From CBDDIP01 sp965279405 (GTDB taxonomy: Bacteria; Actinomycetota; Acidimicrobiia; Acidimicrobiales; Ilumatobacteraceae), in contig OZ257157.1 of assembly GCA_965279405.1 (NCBI GenBank), positions 1,922,001-1,986,000 of the forward strand: 64,000 nucleotides of DNA. Reading direction: 5' to 3'. The notes under the pieces were generated by a model. The model worked only from the letters and a program-made list of their open reading frames with translations, had not been told where the DNA came from and searched no databases. The position numbers and the translations under genes are program-made. Positions 25,116 to 33,400 of the stretch are shown piece after piece (within the stretch, counting starts at the first letter, position 1; each line of letters starts with the position of its first letter).

Positions 25116-26066
25116 ATGGGCGAACGATCAGGCGGGACGGATCGCGATGACGACGTCCACTCGATCGTGGCCAAGGAGCTGCATCGTCCGATCCAGTCCG
25201 CCGAGCCCGTCCGGCGCGGCCTCGGCAACGAGAACTGGAAGGTGCGCACTGGCGATGGCGAGGAGCTGTGCGTCAAGTTCGGGCCACGCGCGTCGGCCGC
25301 CAAGTGGGCCGCGACCGCGAAGGCGTACGAGCTCGCCAACGCCGCGGGCGTTGCGGCACCACGGCTGCTGCACGTCGATCAGCCCGGGTCAGGCGACCGG
25401 ATCATGCGCGTCCTCACGTGGGTCGACGGCGACGACGCGGCGAACGTGCTCGCCGGCGGCGACCCCGGCGTCGTTGCGACCTTCTTCACCGGGCTCGGCG
25501 TTGCCCTGCGGAGGCTGCATTCCCTGCCGGTGCCAGCGTTCACCTCGCGCCTGGACGGCTCGGCTCCCACGTTCACCAGCTGGCGTCGATACGTGGAGCA
25601 CCGCGTGCCGGCAGTCGTGGCGCGGTGCTCCACCGCCGCCGTGTTCGACGAGGCAACGCTGCTGTCGATCACCGACGAGGTCGTCGAGCTTGCCGGCGCC
25701 GTCGACGCGGTGGTCACGCCGAGCCTGTGCCATCGCGACCTCAACCTCGGCAACGTGCTCGCCGCTCGGGATGGGTCGTTCACCGGCCTGATCGACTTCG
25801 ACGCGGCCGAGGCCTGGGACCCTGCCGTCGATCTGGTCAAGCTGCGGTGGCAAGCGTTCCCTGCGTACGAAGGATCGGCGACCGCGTTCACCGATGGGTA
25901 CCTCAGCGACGGCGAGTGGCCGCCGATGTGGGAGCAGCGCCTGCGCATCGTCGACCTGCTCGAGCTGACGAACACGATCGCCAACGCGGGGCTCGATGGT
26001 GACGCGGCCTACGAGGAGCGTGCCTGGAAACGCCTCGACCAGCTTCTCGGCGAACCGGGGCTCTGA
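25116..26066 (+). CDS. APH-family phosphotransferase
   Basis: A 316-residue protein of the aminoglycoside phosphotransferase/choline-kinase-like fold. The catalytic loop is CHRDLNLGNVL and the metal-binding motif LIDFDAAEAWDPAVDL; the N-lobe has NENWKVRTGDGEELCVKFGP with its ATP-binding lysine. Families with this fold phosphorylate small molecules (choline, thiamine, homoserine, antibiotics) and the substrate cannot be told. With phosphatidylcholine synthase in the same window choline is one possibility, but Pcs itself uses free choline. Confidence 0.83.
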   Translation: MGERSGGTDRDDDVHSIVAKELHRPIQSAEPVRRGLGNENWKVRTGDGEELCVKFGPRASAAKWAATAKAYELANAAGVAAPRLLHVDQPGSGDRIMRVLTWVDGDDAANVLAGGDPGVVATFFTGLGVALRRLHSLPVPAFTSRLDGSAPTFTSWRRYVEHRVPAVVARCSTAAVFDEATLLSITDEVVELAGAVDAVVTPSLCHRDLNLGNVLAARDGSFTGLIDFDAAEAWDPAVDLVKLRWQAFPAYEGSATAFTDGYLSDGEWPPMWEQRLRIVDLLELTNTIANAGLDGDAAYEERAWKRLDQLLGEPGL

Positions 26067-26108
26067 CGGTCGCTCAGCGCATGTTCGAGCCCCGACTCGC
26101 TCGCCGCG

Positions 26109-26909
26109 TCAGGGCGCGGTGAGCATCAGGCCGGTGCCGTTCGGGCCGGTGAGGGTGAGGCTGCCCGCTTCGATCGTGAACTCGATCCTGCCGTCGAACG
26201 TGGCGGCGACGGCCGACTCCAGTTGTGCGACGTCCGGCGGGCAACCCATCTTCGTCGAACCCAGCGGGCCGGCCTCGATGGTGCCCTCGCCGATCACCGC
26301 AGCGCCGCTGATCTGGTTGCAGCCCGTGACGACCTGCACCTTGCCGTCGGCGAACACGACGGTCGCGCCCTCGATCGTGCTCGACGCCGAGTCTCCTTCG
26401 ATGATCCCGGTGATCGACCACGTCGTGCCGTCGAGCGGCCGGTCCGGGTCGGCGACCTCGCGGTCCTGCAGGGTGAGCGTGACGGCGTCACTCGTGCCCG
26501 CTGTTCCCGTGATCGTGATGCTGTCGCCATCGAACGACACCGTCGGCGACGAGGTCAGCAACGAGCCGACCCACGCGTCCTGATCCATCAGCGGCTGCTC
26601 GCAACCCATCTCCGTCTGCATCAGCCCGCCCGACACCTGGAGCACGCCGCTGGCCAGTGTGTACTGACCGCTCATCGAGTTGCAGCCCGCCTGCGCGCTC
26701 ACGCGACCGCCAGCGAACCCGAGGCGGATCCGCGTGCCGTCGACGATCGTCTTGCCGGTCACGCCGGTCGAGAGGAACGTCCTGCCCTCGACGGAGACGT
26801 CGGTGTGTGCCGGGGGCGTCGTGCCGGCGGTCGACGTGTCGTCGTCCCCGCACGCGCCGAGCAGGGCCATCGAGACCATCACCAGTGCCACTGCCGTCCG
26901 TCGAGCCAT
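26109..26909 (-). CDS. Lipoprotein with two META (HslJ-like) domains
   Basis: A 266-residue lipoprotein: MARRTAVALVMVSMALLGACG has a lipobox with C20. Two META domains follow. The first has GFAGGRVSAQAGCNSMSGQY and MGCEQPLMDQD, the second VFADGKVQVVTGCNQISG and KMGCPPDVAQLE, so each keeps the GCN and GC motifs of HslJ-like proteins. The family is exported and linked to stress or antibiotic tolerance without a defined reaction. It follows the VOC gene by 40 bases on the same strand and may be the last gene of that operon. Confidence 0.85.
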   Translation of the reverse strand: MARRTAVALVMVSMALLGACGDDDTSTAGTTPPAHTDVSVEGRTFLSTGVTGKTIVDGTRIRLGFAGGRVSAQAGCNSMSGQYTLASGVLQVSGGLMQTEMGCEQPLMDQDAWVGSLLTSSPTVSFDGDSITITGTAGTSDAVTLTLQDREVADPDRPLDGTTWSITGIIEGDSASSTIEGATVVFADGKVQVVTGCNQISGAAVIGEGTIEAGPLGSTKMGCPPDVAQLESAVAATFDGRIEFTIEAGSLTLTGPNGTGLMLTAP

Positions 26910-26949
26910 GCCAGCTTCGACGTCACCGGCGCATCGCCGGGTTCCCGAC

Positions 26950-27357
26950 TCAGTCGGCGGGCGCGCAGACCTCGAGCTCCATGCCGTCGATGTCGCGGAA
27001 GAACAGCGACCACTCCGACCCGAGCTGCTGGATGTCGCCGACATCGCCGCCGGCCGCGACGATCCGCTCGCGCACCGACTCCAGCGTCTCCTTCGTGTCG
27101 ACGGCGAGAGCGAAGTGGTCGATGGCACCGCGGCTGCCCTGCGTGCGCTGCTCGCCGATGATCGCCTCGGGCGGCGTCTCGAAGACGTTGAGCGCCGCGC
27201 CACCACCGAGGTCGAGGATCGACATCCGCGGATGGCTGCCTTCGGCGGCCATCTCGAACGAGATCACCGCGTCGAACGCATCGATGTAGAACTTCGCCAA
27301 CCGGTCCAGGTCCGTGGTCAAGGTGGCGACGTGGTTGAAACCGACGGTGACGGGCAT
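26950..27357 (-). CDS. VOC-superfamily (glyoxalase-like) protein
   Basis: A 135-residue glyoxalase/dioxygenase-fold protein with the two halves VGFNHVATLTTDLDRLAKFY and GAIDHFALAVDTKETLE. Candidate metal ligands are His8, Glu near ALNVFE, His in IDHFA and Glu in GMELEV. Such proteins act as lyases, dioxygenases or antibiotic-binding proteins. Its start ATG overlaps the MFS stop (TGATG), so the two are translated together; placed after a MarR-MFS pair it may modify or bind the exported compound. Confidence 0.86.
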   Translation of the reverse strand: MPVTVGFNHVATLTTDLDRLAKFYIDAFDAVISFEMAAEGSHPRMSILDLGGGAALNVFETPPEAIIGEQRTQGSRGAIDHFALAVDTKETLESVRERIVAAGGDVGDIQQLGSEWSLFFRDIDGMELEVCAPAD

Positions 27358-28652
27358 CAGGAACCTCCGACTGCAGCGCTTCCCTGAAGTCTTGCCGCGT
27401 CGGCGGGCAGCGCGCGACCGTTGACCGCCCGATCGCGCTGGTGACCCCACGCCGCTGCGCCGAGGCAGGCGACACCACCGACGGCGAGGCCGGCGCGCGG
27501 GTCGATGAACTCGCAGATGGCTCCCAGCAGCGGCCCGCCCACCGGGGTCGAACCGAGGAAGACCATCGCTTGCAGCGCCAGCACGCGGCCGCGCATCGAC
27601 GGGTCGCTGCGAACCTGCACGATCGCCGTGGAGGCGGTCATGAACACCATGCTGGCGAAGCCGACCGCGATGGCGACCGGGAAGATCCCGTAGAACATCG
27701 GCACCGCGGCAAGGGCGAGCATCGACGCACCGAACGCAGCAGCACCGACCGCCACGTTGTGCACGGTCACCGTGGTGCGGCGAGCCGTGTAGAGCGCGCC
27801 GACCAGTGAGCCGATGCTGAGGATCGACATGAGAACCGTGTAGGTGGTGGTCGAGCGGTCGAAGTCGTCACTGACGAAGAGGGGCATGACGACACCGAAG
27901 TTGAACGCCAGCGTGCCGACGACCGCCATCATCACCAGCGGCACCCACAAGTCGTGCGTGGCACGCACGTAGCGCAGGCCGGACATCACCTGACCCTTGG
28001 TGCGGGCGGTCGGGATCGACGGGCGCAGGTCGGCGGGGATCATCCGCCACAGCCCCCAGAGCACGGCGAGGTAGGAGATGCCGTCGATGGCGAAGCACCA
28101 CGAGTAGCCGACGGTGATCACCAGCAGGCCAGCCATTGCCGGTCCGATCACTCGCGATCCGGTCATCAGCGCGCTGTTCAACGAGACCGCGTTCTGCACG
28201 TGGTCCTCCGGCACCATCTCGACGACGAAGGCGCGCCGGGCGGGGTTGTCGAAGGCGGTGATGACGCCACCGATCATCGCCACCCCGTACACGGCGACGA
28301 GCGGCGGGTTGCCGAGCGCCAACGCGGCCAGAGCGAACGACTGCAGCATGGCGATCGCCTGGACGATCAGCAGCAGCTTGCGCTTGTCGCTGCGGTCGGC
28401 CACCAACCCGGCCCACGGGCCGAGCACCAGCACTGGCAGGAACTGGAACGCAGTGAGGAAGCCGAGGGCGACGCCGTTGCCGTGCGGGTGGTTGGCATCC
28501 GTTGTCAGCTTCAGCACGAACAGGCTCTGGGCGATCAGCGTCAGCCAGTTGCCGACCTGCGAGATCAGCTGGCCACCGAAGAAGAGGCGGAAGTTGTGGA
28601 ACTTGAACGAGCGCAGCGTGTCGCTCGTGGCCTGGCGCGTGCGCGGGCTCAT
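27357..28652 (-). CDS. MFS transporter (EntS/MFS_3-type exporter)
   Basis: A 431-residue transporter with about twelve membrane segments. Features are FRLFFGGQLISQVGNWLT at the start, the loop GLVADRSDKRKLL (the GxxxDRxxRR motif) and NAVSLNSALMTGSRVIGPA, typical of the enterobactin-exporter-like MFS_3 group. It would export a small molecule by proton antiport. ATG 28652 overlaps the stop of marR by four bases, so the operon is marR-MFS-VOC and the MarR protein probably controls it. Confidence 0.88.
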   Translation of the reverse strand: MSPRTRQATSDTLRSFKFHNFRLFFGGQLISQVGNWLTLIAQSLFVLKLTTDANHPHGNGVALGFLTAFQFLPVLVLGPWAGLVADRSDKRKLLLIVQAIAMLQSFALAALALGNPPLVAVYGVAMIGGVITAFDNPARRAFVVEMVPEDHVQNAVSLNSALMTGSRVIGPAMAGLLVITVGYSWCFAIDGISYLAVLWGLWRMIPADLRPSIPTARTKGQVMSGLRYVRATHDLWVPLVMMAVVGTLAFNFGVVMPLFVSDDFDRSTTTYTVLMSILSIGSLVGALYTARRTTVTVHNVAVGAAAFGASMLALAAVPMFYGIFPVAIAVGFASMVFMTASTAIVQVRSDPSMRGRVLALQAMVFLGSTPVGGPLLGAICEFIDPRAGLAVGGVACLGAAAWGHQRDRAVNGRALPADAARLQGSAAVGGS

Positions 28653-29152
28653 CGGGGTCCCACCACGTCAGGAGCGGGCGGGTCGATCGACCCGAGCTGG
28701 GCCAGTGCCTTGGTGGCCGCCTCGAGGTGGGCGATGTCGGCCGGGCTGAGCTGCTGCAGCCGCTCGACCAGCCAGGCGGTGCGCCGCGTGCGAGTGGTGG
28801 CCAGGTGATCGCGGCCGGCGTCCGTCGTCTCGACCCGCCACACCCGGCCGTCGCGCTCGTCGCGCACCCTGGCCACGAAGCCGAGCGCTTCCAGCTTGCC
28901 CACTGCGGCGGTGATCGTCGGCGGCGACACCCGCTCCGCCGTTGCCACGTCGCCGAGGGTCATCGGGCCCTCGCGGTCGATCGTCGCCAGCGTGTAGACC
29001 AAGGTCGAGCCGAGGCCGTCGGCCGCTTGCTGGCGCAGCAGCCGGGCCAGTCGGGCGATGGAGAACCGCAGGTTGACGGCCAGCTCGATGACGTCAGCGG
29101 ACTCGGCCGCGTCGATCTCCGTCTCGATCCCGGGGTCCAGCGACGTCGTCAC
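28649..29152 (-). CDS. MarR-family transcriptional regulator
   Basis: A 167-residue winged-helix protein. The core is YTLATIDREGPMTLGDVATAE then VSPPTITAAVGKLEALGFVARV (recognition helix) and the wing RDERDGRVWRVETTDAGRD. The C-terminal helix pair (residues 118-155) would dimerise. It heads the marR-MFS-VOC operon, and a palindrome lies 23-38 bases upstream of the start, so autorepression relieved by the exported compound is likely. Confidence 0.9.
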   Translation of the reverse strand: MTTSLDPGIETEIDAAESADVIELAVNLRFSIARLARLLRQQAADGLGSTLVYTLATIDREGPMTLGDVATAERVSPPTITAAVGKLEALGFVARVRDERDGRVWRVETTDAGRDHLATTRTRRTAWLVERLQQLSPADIAHLEAATKALAQLGSIDPPAPDVVGPR

Positions 29153-29175
29153 GATCCACAGTCTGCCGCAATCGT

Positions 29176-29190
29176 TAGTTCATCGAACTA
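29176..29190. promoter_or_regulatory. Palindromic operator before marR
   Basis: tagttc (29176-29181) and gaacta (29185-29190) are perfect inverted arms around a 3-base centre, in an AT-richer patch of an otherwise GC-rich region just upstream of the marR start. The size suits a MarR dimer. No clear -35/-10 pair could be assigned. Confidence 0.6.
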
Positions 29191-29253
29191 TCGATCTCCA
29201 CCTTTCATCGTGAAGTGCGTCACGCAGCACCTCCCAGCAATGGACGGTTTGGC

Positions 29254-29406
29254 GTCCGACCGGGTGCGCTTGAAACCCTCCATTGGGGAGGTGTGGAGGG
29301 TTTGGGGTCCGCCCGGGTGTGCTCGAAACCCTCCACTCGGGAGGTGTGGAGGGTTTGGGGTCCGCCCGGGTGTGCTCGAAACCCTCCAGCCGGGAGGTGT
29401 GGAGGG
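29254..29406. repeat. Three tandem 53-bp hairpin units
   Basis: Units begin at 29254, 29307 and 29360, each opening with gtccg(a/c)ccgggtg and containing aaaccctcca paired with tggagggttt; the second unit has an 11-bp perfect stem, the first 10 bp and the third 7 bp. Units one and two differ at a few positions only. The array lies directly after the stop of the sigma-fusion gene and before the marR promoter region, so in the minus direction it could act as a repeated terminator. Confidence 0.88.
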
Positions 29407-29408
29407 GG

Positions 29409-30977
29409 TCAGTGGCCGCCGAGGAGGTGCGGCAGCACGGGCAGGCCGGGCAGCGTGATGTTCGGCAGCGTGACCGGCGGGATCGACACGACGGGGATGC
29501 TGACCGGCGGCAGGGTGATCGGAGGCAGCGGGAGCGCCGGCACCGAGATAGCGGTGGGCAACGTCACGGCCACTGCGCTGCCGTCGTCCAGGTCGACGGT
29601 GAGGCCCACGTTGACACCGCCGACGTCCACCGTGGCGTCGACGCCGGGGACACCGCCACCGCCGGAGACGTTGACGTTGATCCCGCCGCCGCCGAGTCCG
29701 CCGGGCAGGGGCACGTTGGCGTTGACGCCTTCATCGGACACGGTGACGGTGGGCGGGGTGATGCCGCCGATGCCGGTGCCGTCCAGGATCGGGCCGTCGA
29801 GCACCAGGCCGCCTGGGATGGCGCCGATGCCGGGCAGGCCCGGTAGTTCGAGCCCGGCGGGGATCGCGCCGTTCAGCGCGCCATCGACCGCCGTCGACGA
29901 TCCGACGATCGACGCGTCCGTGCCGCCGGCGCCGGTGCCACCGGGGCGCTCCGAGATCGGCTGGCCGGTTCGCGGGTCGACGCCGTTCGGTGCCTCGACG
30001 ACGTTCGCCGATGCCCGCGCCGCCATCGCCTGGCGAGCCGCCAACGGCGTGTCGGCGGTGAGGCTGCCGGCGGAGAGCACGAGCATCGTCACCGCCGCGG
30101 CCTTGAACAGCCAGGAGAGCCCGGCGGCAGCCAGCGCTGCCGGGCCGGGGAGGGTGCGCAGCGACGAGTTCAGGTCGCGCAGCTCGGCGACGGCGCGGCG
30201 ACATGCCTCGCAGTCCTCGAGGTGCGATTCCACCCTGAACACGTCACTGGCCCCGGCTTGGCCACGGACGTAACGCGCCAACGAGGACGCGACGTGGCGA
30301 CACGAGTCGCGGGTGGCCATTGCGGTGTGCTCGTCGAGGTAGGCAACGGCGAACGCCTTGCGAGCCCGGTAGACGAGGGCGCTCGCGGCGTCCTCGTTGA
30401 GGGCGAAGCGGTCGGCGACCTCGGCGGGAGTGCGCTGCTCGACGGCCGACATCCACAGCGCCTGCTGCCAGCGCGGCTGCAGGTGCGAGAAGGCACGGGC
30501 GACGACCCCGGCCTCGTCGGATCGATCGACGTCGGCGGGCGTCTGCTGCTCGTAGGCGCTGCCTTCCTCCCATGCAACGGGTTGCACGCGAGCACCCCGT
30601 TTGCCGTGAGCGATGCACTGGTTGCGGACGCTCGTGCACAGGTACGGCACGAACCCCGTCACCGGGCCGCGCCCGCCGCGCAACGCCTGCAGCATCCCGG
30701 CGAAGACCTCGCTGACGACGTCGTCAGCGGCGTCGACGGACCGGAGCCTGCGGCAGGCGATGCGCTTGGCGAGCGGAGCGTGGCGGTGGTACAGCACGTC
30801 GAACGCCTCGGCATCGCCGCCGCGCACGATCGCCGCGAGCTCGTCGTCGGACAGTGCGTCCAGAACCTGCATCGGTTGTGCCGTCATCGTCGCCCCCAGC
30901 CGTTGGACGATGGGAGAACGGTACGACGAGTCGGTCATGGTGTCCATGGAGTTGATCCAGTCTTGACGCAGGTTCAC
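29409..30977 (-). CDS. ECF sigma factor fused to zinc-binding anti-sigma-like domain, membrane helix and external tail
   Basis: A 522-residue fusion. Residues 57-125 match sigma region 2 (DAEAFDVLYHRHAPLAKRIA, DVVSEVFAGMLQAL) and 160-212 match region 4 (LQPRWQQALWMSAVEQRTPAEVADRF...ALVYRARKAF). Next comes a ZAS-like zinc motif, H252-x3-C256-x2-C259 in ESHLEDCEACRRA with C226 or H228 as a further ligand, a membrane helix (about 285-303) and a 220-residue Gly/Pro/Val-rich external tail. Sigma and anti-sigma are thus one membrane-bound chain; release of the sigma part would need proteolysis or a shape change. Such fusions are known as an ECF group in actinobacteria (ECF53-like). The start could be later, at 30947 or 30938. 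It lies 39 bases after the chaplin-like gene on the same strand. Confidence 0.85.
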   Translation of the reverse strand: MNLRQDWINSMDTMTDSSYRSPIVQRLGATMTAQPMQVLDALSDDELAAIVRGGDAEAFDVLYHRHAPLAKRIACRRLRSVDAADDVVSEVFAGMLQALRGGRGPVTGFVPYLCTSVRNQCIAHGKRGARVQPVAWEEGSAYEQQTPADVDRSDEAGVVARAFSHLQPRWQQALWMSAVEQRTPAEVADRFALNEDAASALVYRARKAFAVAYLDEHTAMATRDSCRHVASSLARYVRGQAGASDVFRVESHLEDCEACRRAVAELRDLNSSLRTLPGPAALAAAGLSWLFKAAAVTMLVLSAGSLTADTPLAARQAMAARASANVVEAPNGVDPRTGQPISERPGGTGAGGTDASIVGSSTAVDGALNGAIPAGLELPGLPGIGAIPGGLVLDGPILDGTGIGGITPPTVTVSDEGVNANVPLPGGLGGGGINVNVSGGGGVPGVDATVDVGGVNVGLTVDLDDGSAVAVTLPTAISVPALPLPPITLPPVSIPVVSIPPVTLPNITLPGLPVLPHLLGGH

Positions 30978-31016
30978 GGGGCGCGGTTGGTGCTCTGTAC
31001 CCGGATCCGGCCTGGA

Positions 31017-32030
31017 CTATCGCCCCGACCGCTTCGCCAGCAGCCCCCGAGGCATGCTGACGAAGCGGCCGGCGGCGCCGCTGAGGACGAATGCGGCACC
31101 GAGCCCGAGCACCAGTGCCACGGAGGCGCCAGTAAGCGGGAGCGACAGGCCCGACCGCGGTGACTGGGTGGAACCGCCACCGGAACCGGACTGGGGGGAA
31201 CTGGGGTCGCCCGTCACGTCGGACACCTCGCAACCGGCCGAGGCGCTGCTGGCGACCGCCGCCGCGTTGCCGCACAGGTCGACGTTCACCGACGGGTCGA
31301 TGACCGCGTCGAGGCCGGTGTCGGCAGCGACCTGACCGAGGTCGATGGCATCGCCGTCACCGATGGCGTCGCTGACGCCGTTGACGATGCCCTCCACCGG
31401 CAGCACGTTGCCGAGCCCGCCGGGCAACCCGACTGCGTTGCCGGACCCGTTCGTCGTGCAGCCGGCCAGGCCCGGGTCGAGCACGCCGACACCGTTGCCG
31501 CAGACGCCGAGCGCGAGCGAGGGGTTGATCGGGCTCGAGCCCGCCGCGGCCGCAGTGCTCGTTGCCGGGCAACCGCCAGAGGCAAGCGTGCCGACGGCGA
31601 CCGAGTTGCCGCAGACGGTCACCGGCACGGCGGCGTTGATCGCGCCGGTCGAGGCCGGCGCTGGCGCCAGCGTGTTCGGGCACTGTGCCGCAGCCACGCC
31701 GACGAGCGGCAGTGCGTTGCCGCACACGACGACCGGCAGATTGGCGTTGAGCAGCGTCGGCGAGTCGCCGCTGAGCCCGGTCGGATCGACCGTGACGGGC
31801 AGCCCCGTGGGGGCCGGCGTGGTGGGGCAGTCCCCGGCGCCGGTGCCGGCGGCCATCACCTGCGCGCCGCAGACGACGACCGGCAGGTTGATGTCGATGA
31901 CCGGCGGGTCATCGGCGAACACGGCGGTGGGGGCGACGGCGAACATCGCCAGCCCCACTGTCGCCGTGCCCAGCGCTCGGCCAACCCGGCCCGAGAACGT
32001 GCGCTTCGATGTGATCTGGATTCCACCCAT
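31017..32030 (-). CDS. LPxTG-anchored chaplin-like repeat protein
   Basis: A 337-residue exported protein: signal peptide to about A39 (TAVFA), then five repeats with a hydrophobic strand followed by CG-x12-C. The Cys pairs are 54/68, 103/117, 140/154, 177/191 and 253/267, all exactly 14 apart. Lead-ins such as NLPVVVCG, VPVTVCGNSVAVG and LALGVCGNGVGV resemble the chaplin domain of Streptomyces, where CGN also follows a Val-rich strand, though the Cys spacing there is larger (about 18). A sortase motif LPLTG (297-301), a hydrophobic helix and a basic tail end the protein. Streptomyces long chaplins are likewise sortase-anchored and coat aerial hyphae with amyloid. A similar surface layer here is inference. 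Confidence 0.8.
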   Translation of the reverse strand: MGGIQITSKRTFSGRVGRALGTATVGLAMFAVAPTAVFADDPPVIDINLPVVVCGAQVMAAGTGAGDCPTTPAPTGLPVTVDPTGLSGDSPTLLNANLPVVVCGNALPLVGVAAAQCPNTLAPAPASTGAINAAVPVTVCGNSVAVGTLASGGCPATSTAAAAGSSPINPSLALGVCGNGVGVLDPGLAGCTTNGSGNAVGLPGGLGNVLPVEGIVNGVSDAIGDGDAIDLGQVAADTGLDAVIDPSVNVDLCGNAAAVASSASAGCEVSDVTGDPSSPQSGSGGGSTQSPRSGLSLPLTGASVALVLGLGAAFVLSGAAGRFVSMPRGLLAKRSGR

Positions 32031-32155
32031 GATCGGCTCCTTCGTCGATGGCTCCCCGTGGTGGGGATGCAGTCAGTTGCCATCGAGAAGGGCCGTGGCG
32101 ACGTCGGCTGACGGGCCGAGGGTCACGATTCCGGAAAGGTGTCCGTCTGCTTTCG

Positions 32156-33400
32156 TCAACCAGCCGCGCTGCGTGAGCACGGGTCGATGCCCTTGGCCGT
32201 CAGCACGTGGAGCACCGCATCGTCGAGCCGCGCCTCGTCGAGCTTGCCGTTGCCGACCGCGTCGACGATCGCGTCGATGACGAGCGGTGCGTCATCGGTG
32301 AGCGTGAAGATGACCACGTCGGCGCCGGCCGCCAGCGCTCGCGTCGACGCCTCCGTGATGCCGAAGTCGTTGCTGACCGCCTTCATGCCCAGCGCGTCGG
32401 TGAACACCAGCGCGTCCTGGTAGCCGTACTGCTCGCGGAGCAGTCCGGTGATCGCGTCGTGACTCAGCGACGCGGGCACGCCCTCGCGATCGGTCAACCC
32501 GGGGACGGTGAGGTGGCCGACCATGACCCCCGCGCCGCTCCCGCTGAGCGCCGCGTACGGCAGCAGGTCGCGCTTGATCAGGTCGGCCAGTGGCGCGGTC
32601 GATGCGGCCAGCTGATGCGTGTCTGCCGATGCCGCTCCGTGGCCGGGGAAGTGCTTGAGGACCGGCATGATCCCTGCCGAGCGCCAACCGGCCACGTAGG
32701 CCTTGGCGTAGGCGATGACGGTGTCGGGATCGCTGCCGAACGAGCGGTTGCCGATCGGACCACCACCGCCCGGCGGTTGCACGTCGACCACCGGAGCGAA
32801 GACGATGTCGATGCCGATCGCTTTGATCGCCCGACCGTGCTCGGCGATCGCCGCTTGCGCCTCGGCCGGCGTGAGCGTCGTCGCCGCCTTCTGCGCGGAC
32901 GGCAGCAGGCCGAACTGCTTCAGCCGCTGCACGTTGCCGCCTTCCTCGTCGGTGGCGATCAGCAGCGGCAGCGCGCCGGCCTGCTTCAAGGCGATCAGGT
33001 CCTTCGGCTTGGCTCCGTCGGCGAAGGTCATCAGCACGGCGCCGCCGACGCCCCACTCGGCGAAGTCGCCGGACCGGCGGGCGATCTCGTCGCCGTACAG
33101 CGCAGGCCACACCACCTGGCCGGCGCGCACGGTGAGCGGCAGCGCGCGAACGCACTCGACTGGCGTCGGCGCCAGCGTCGTCGGGGCCGCAGTCGGCGGC
33201 GGCGCAGTGGCCGGCGCGGTGGCCGGCGCGGTGATCGGTGTGCCCGACGTGCTGGTCGTGTCGTCGACCGTCGGGGAGGTGGAGCCGTTCGTCGACGGTT
33301 CCGTTCGTGGTGTGGTCGGGCCCGTCCCCGTGTTCGTGCTGGTGCACGCGGCGAGTCCGAGCGCGACTGCCAGAGCGATGGCCGCGCGTCGGCGGCTCAA
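32156..33400 (-). CDS. GH3 beta-N-acetylhexosaminidase-like lipoprotein (NagZ type)
   Basis: A 414-residue lipoprotein (LGLAACTS, lipid Cys19) with a Thr/Pro linker to about residue 80 and a glycoside hydrolase family 3 N-terminal domain. The NagZ motif KHFPGHG (249-255) is followed by DTH (260-262), the Asp-His pair used as acid/base in NagZ, and the nucleophile candidate is D335 in LVFTDALGMKAV. Being exported, it would trim peptidoglycan-derived or other GlcNAc-containing sugars outside the membrane. It starts inside the last codons of the zinc-ribbon gene (4-base overlap). Confidence 0.87.
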   Translation of the reverse strand: MSRRRAAIALAVALGLAACTSTNTGTGPTTPRTEPSTNGSTSPTVDDTTSTSGTPITAPATAPATAPPPTAAPTTLAPTPVECVRALPLTVRAGQVVWPALYGDEIARRSGDFAEWGVGGAVLMTFADGAKPKDLIALKQAGALPLLIATDEEGGNVQRLKQFGLLPSAQKAATTLTPAEAQAAIAEHGRAIKAIGIDIVFAPVVDVQPPGGGGPIGNRSFGSDPDTVIAYAKAYVAGWRSAGIMPVLKHFPGHGAASADTHQLAASTAPLADLIKRDLLPYAALSGSGAGVMVGHLTVPGLTDREGVPASLSHDAITGLLREQYGYQDALVFTDALGMKAVSNDFGITEASTRALAAGADVVIFTLTDDAPLVIDAIVDAVGNGKLDEARLDDAVLHVLTAKGIDPCSRSAAG

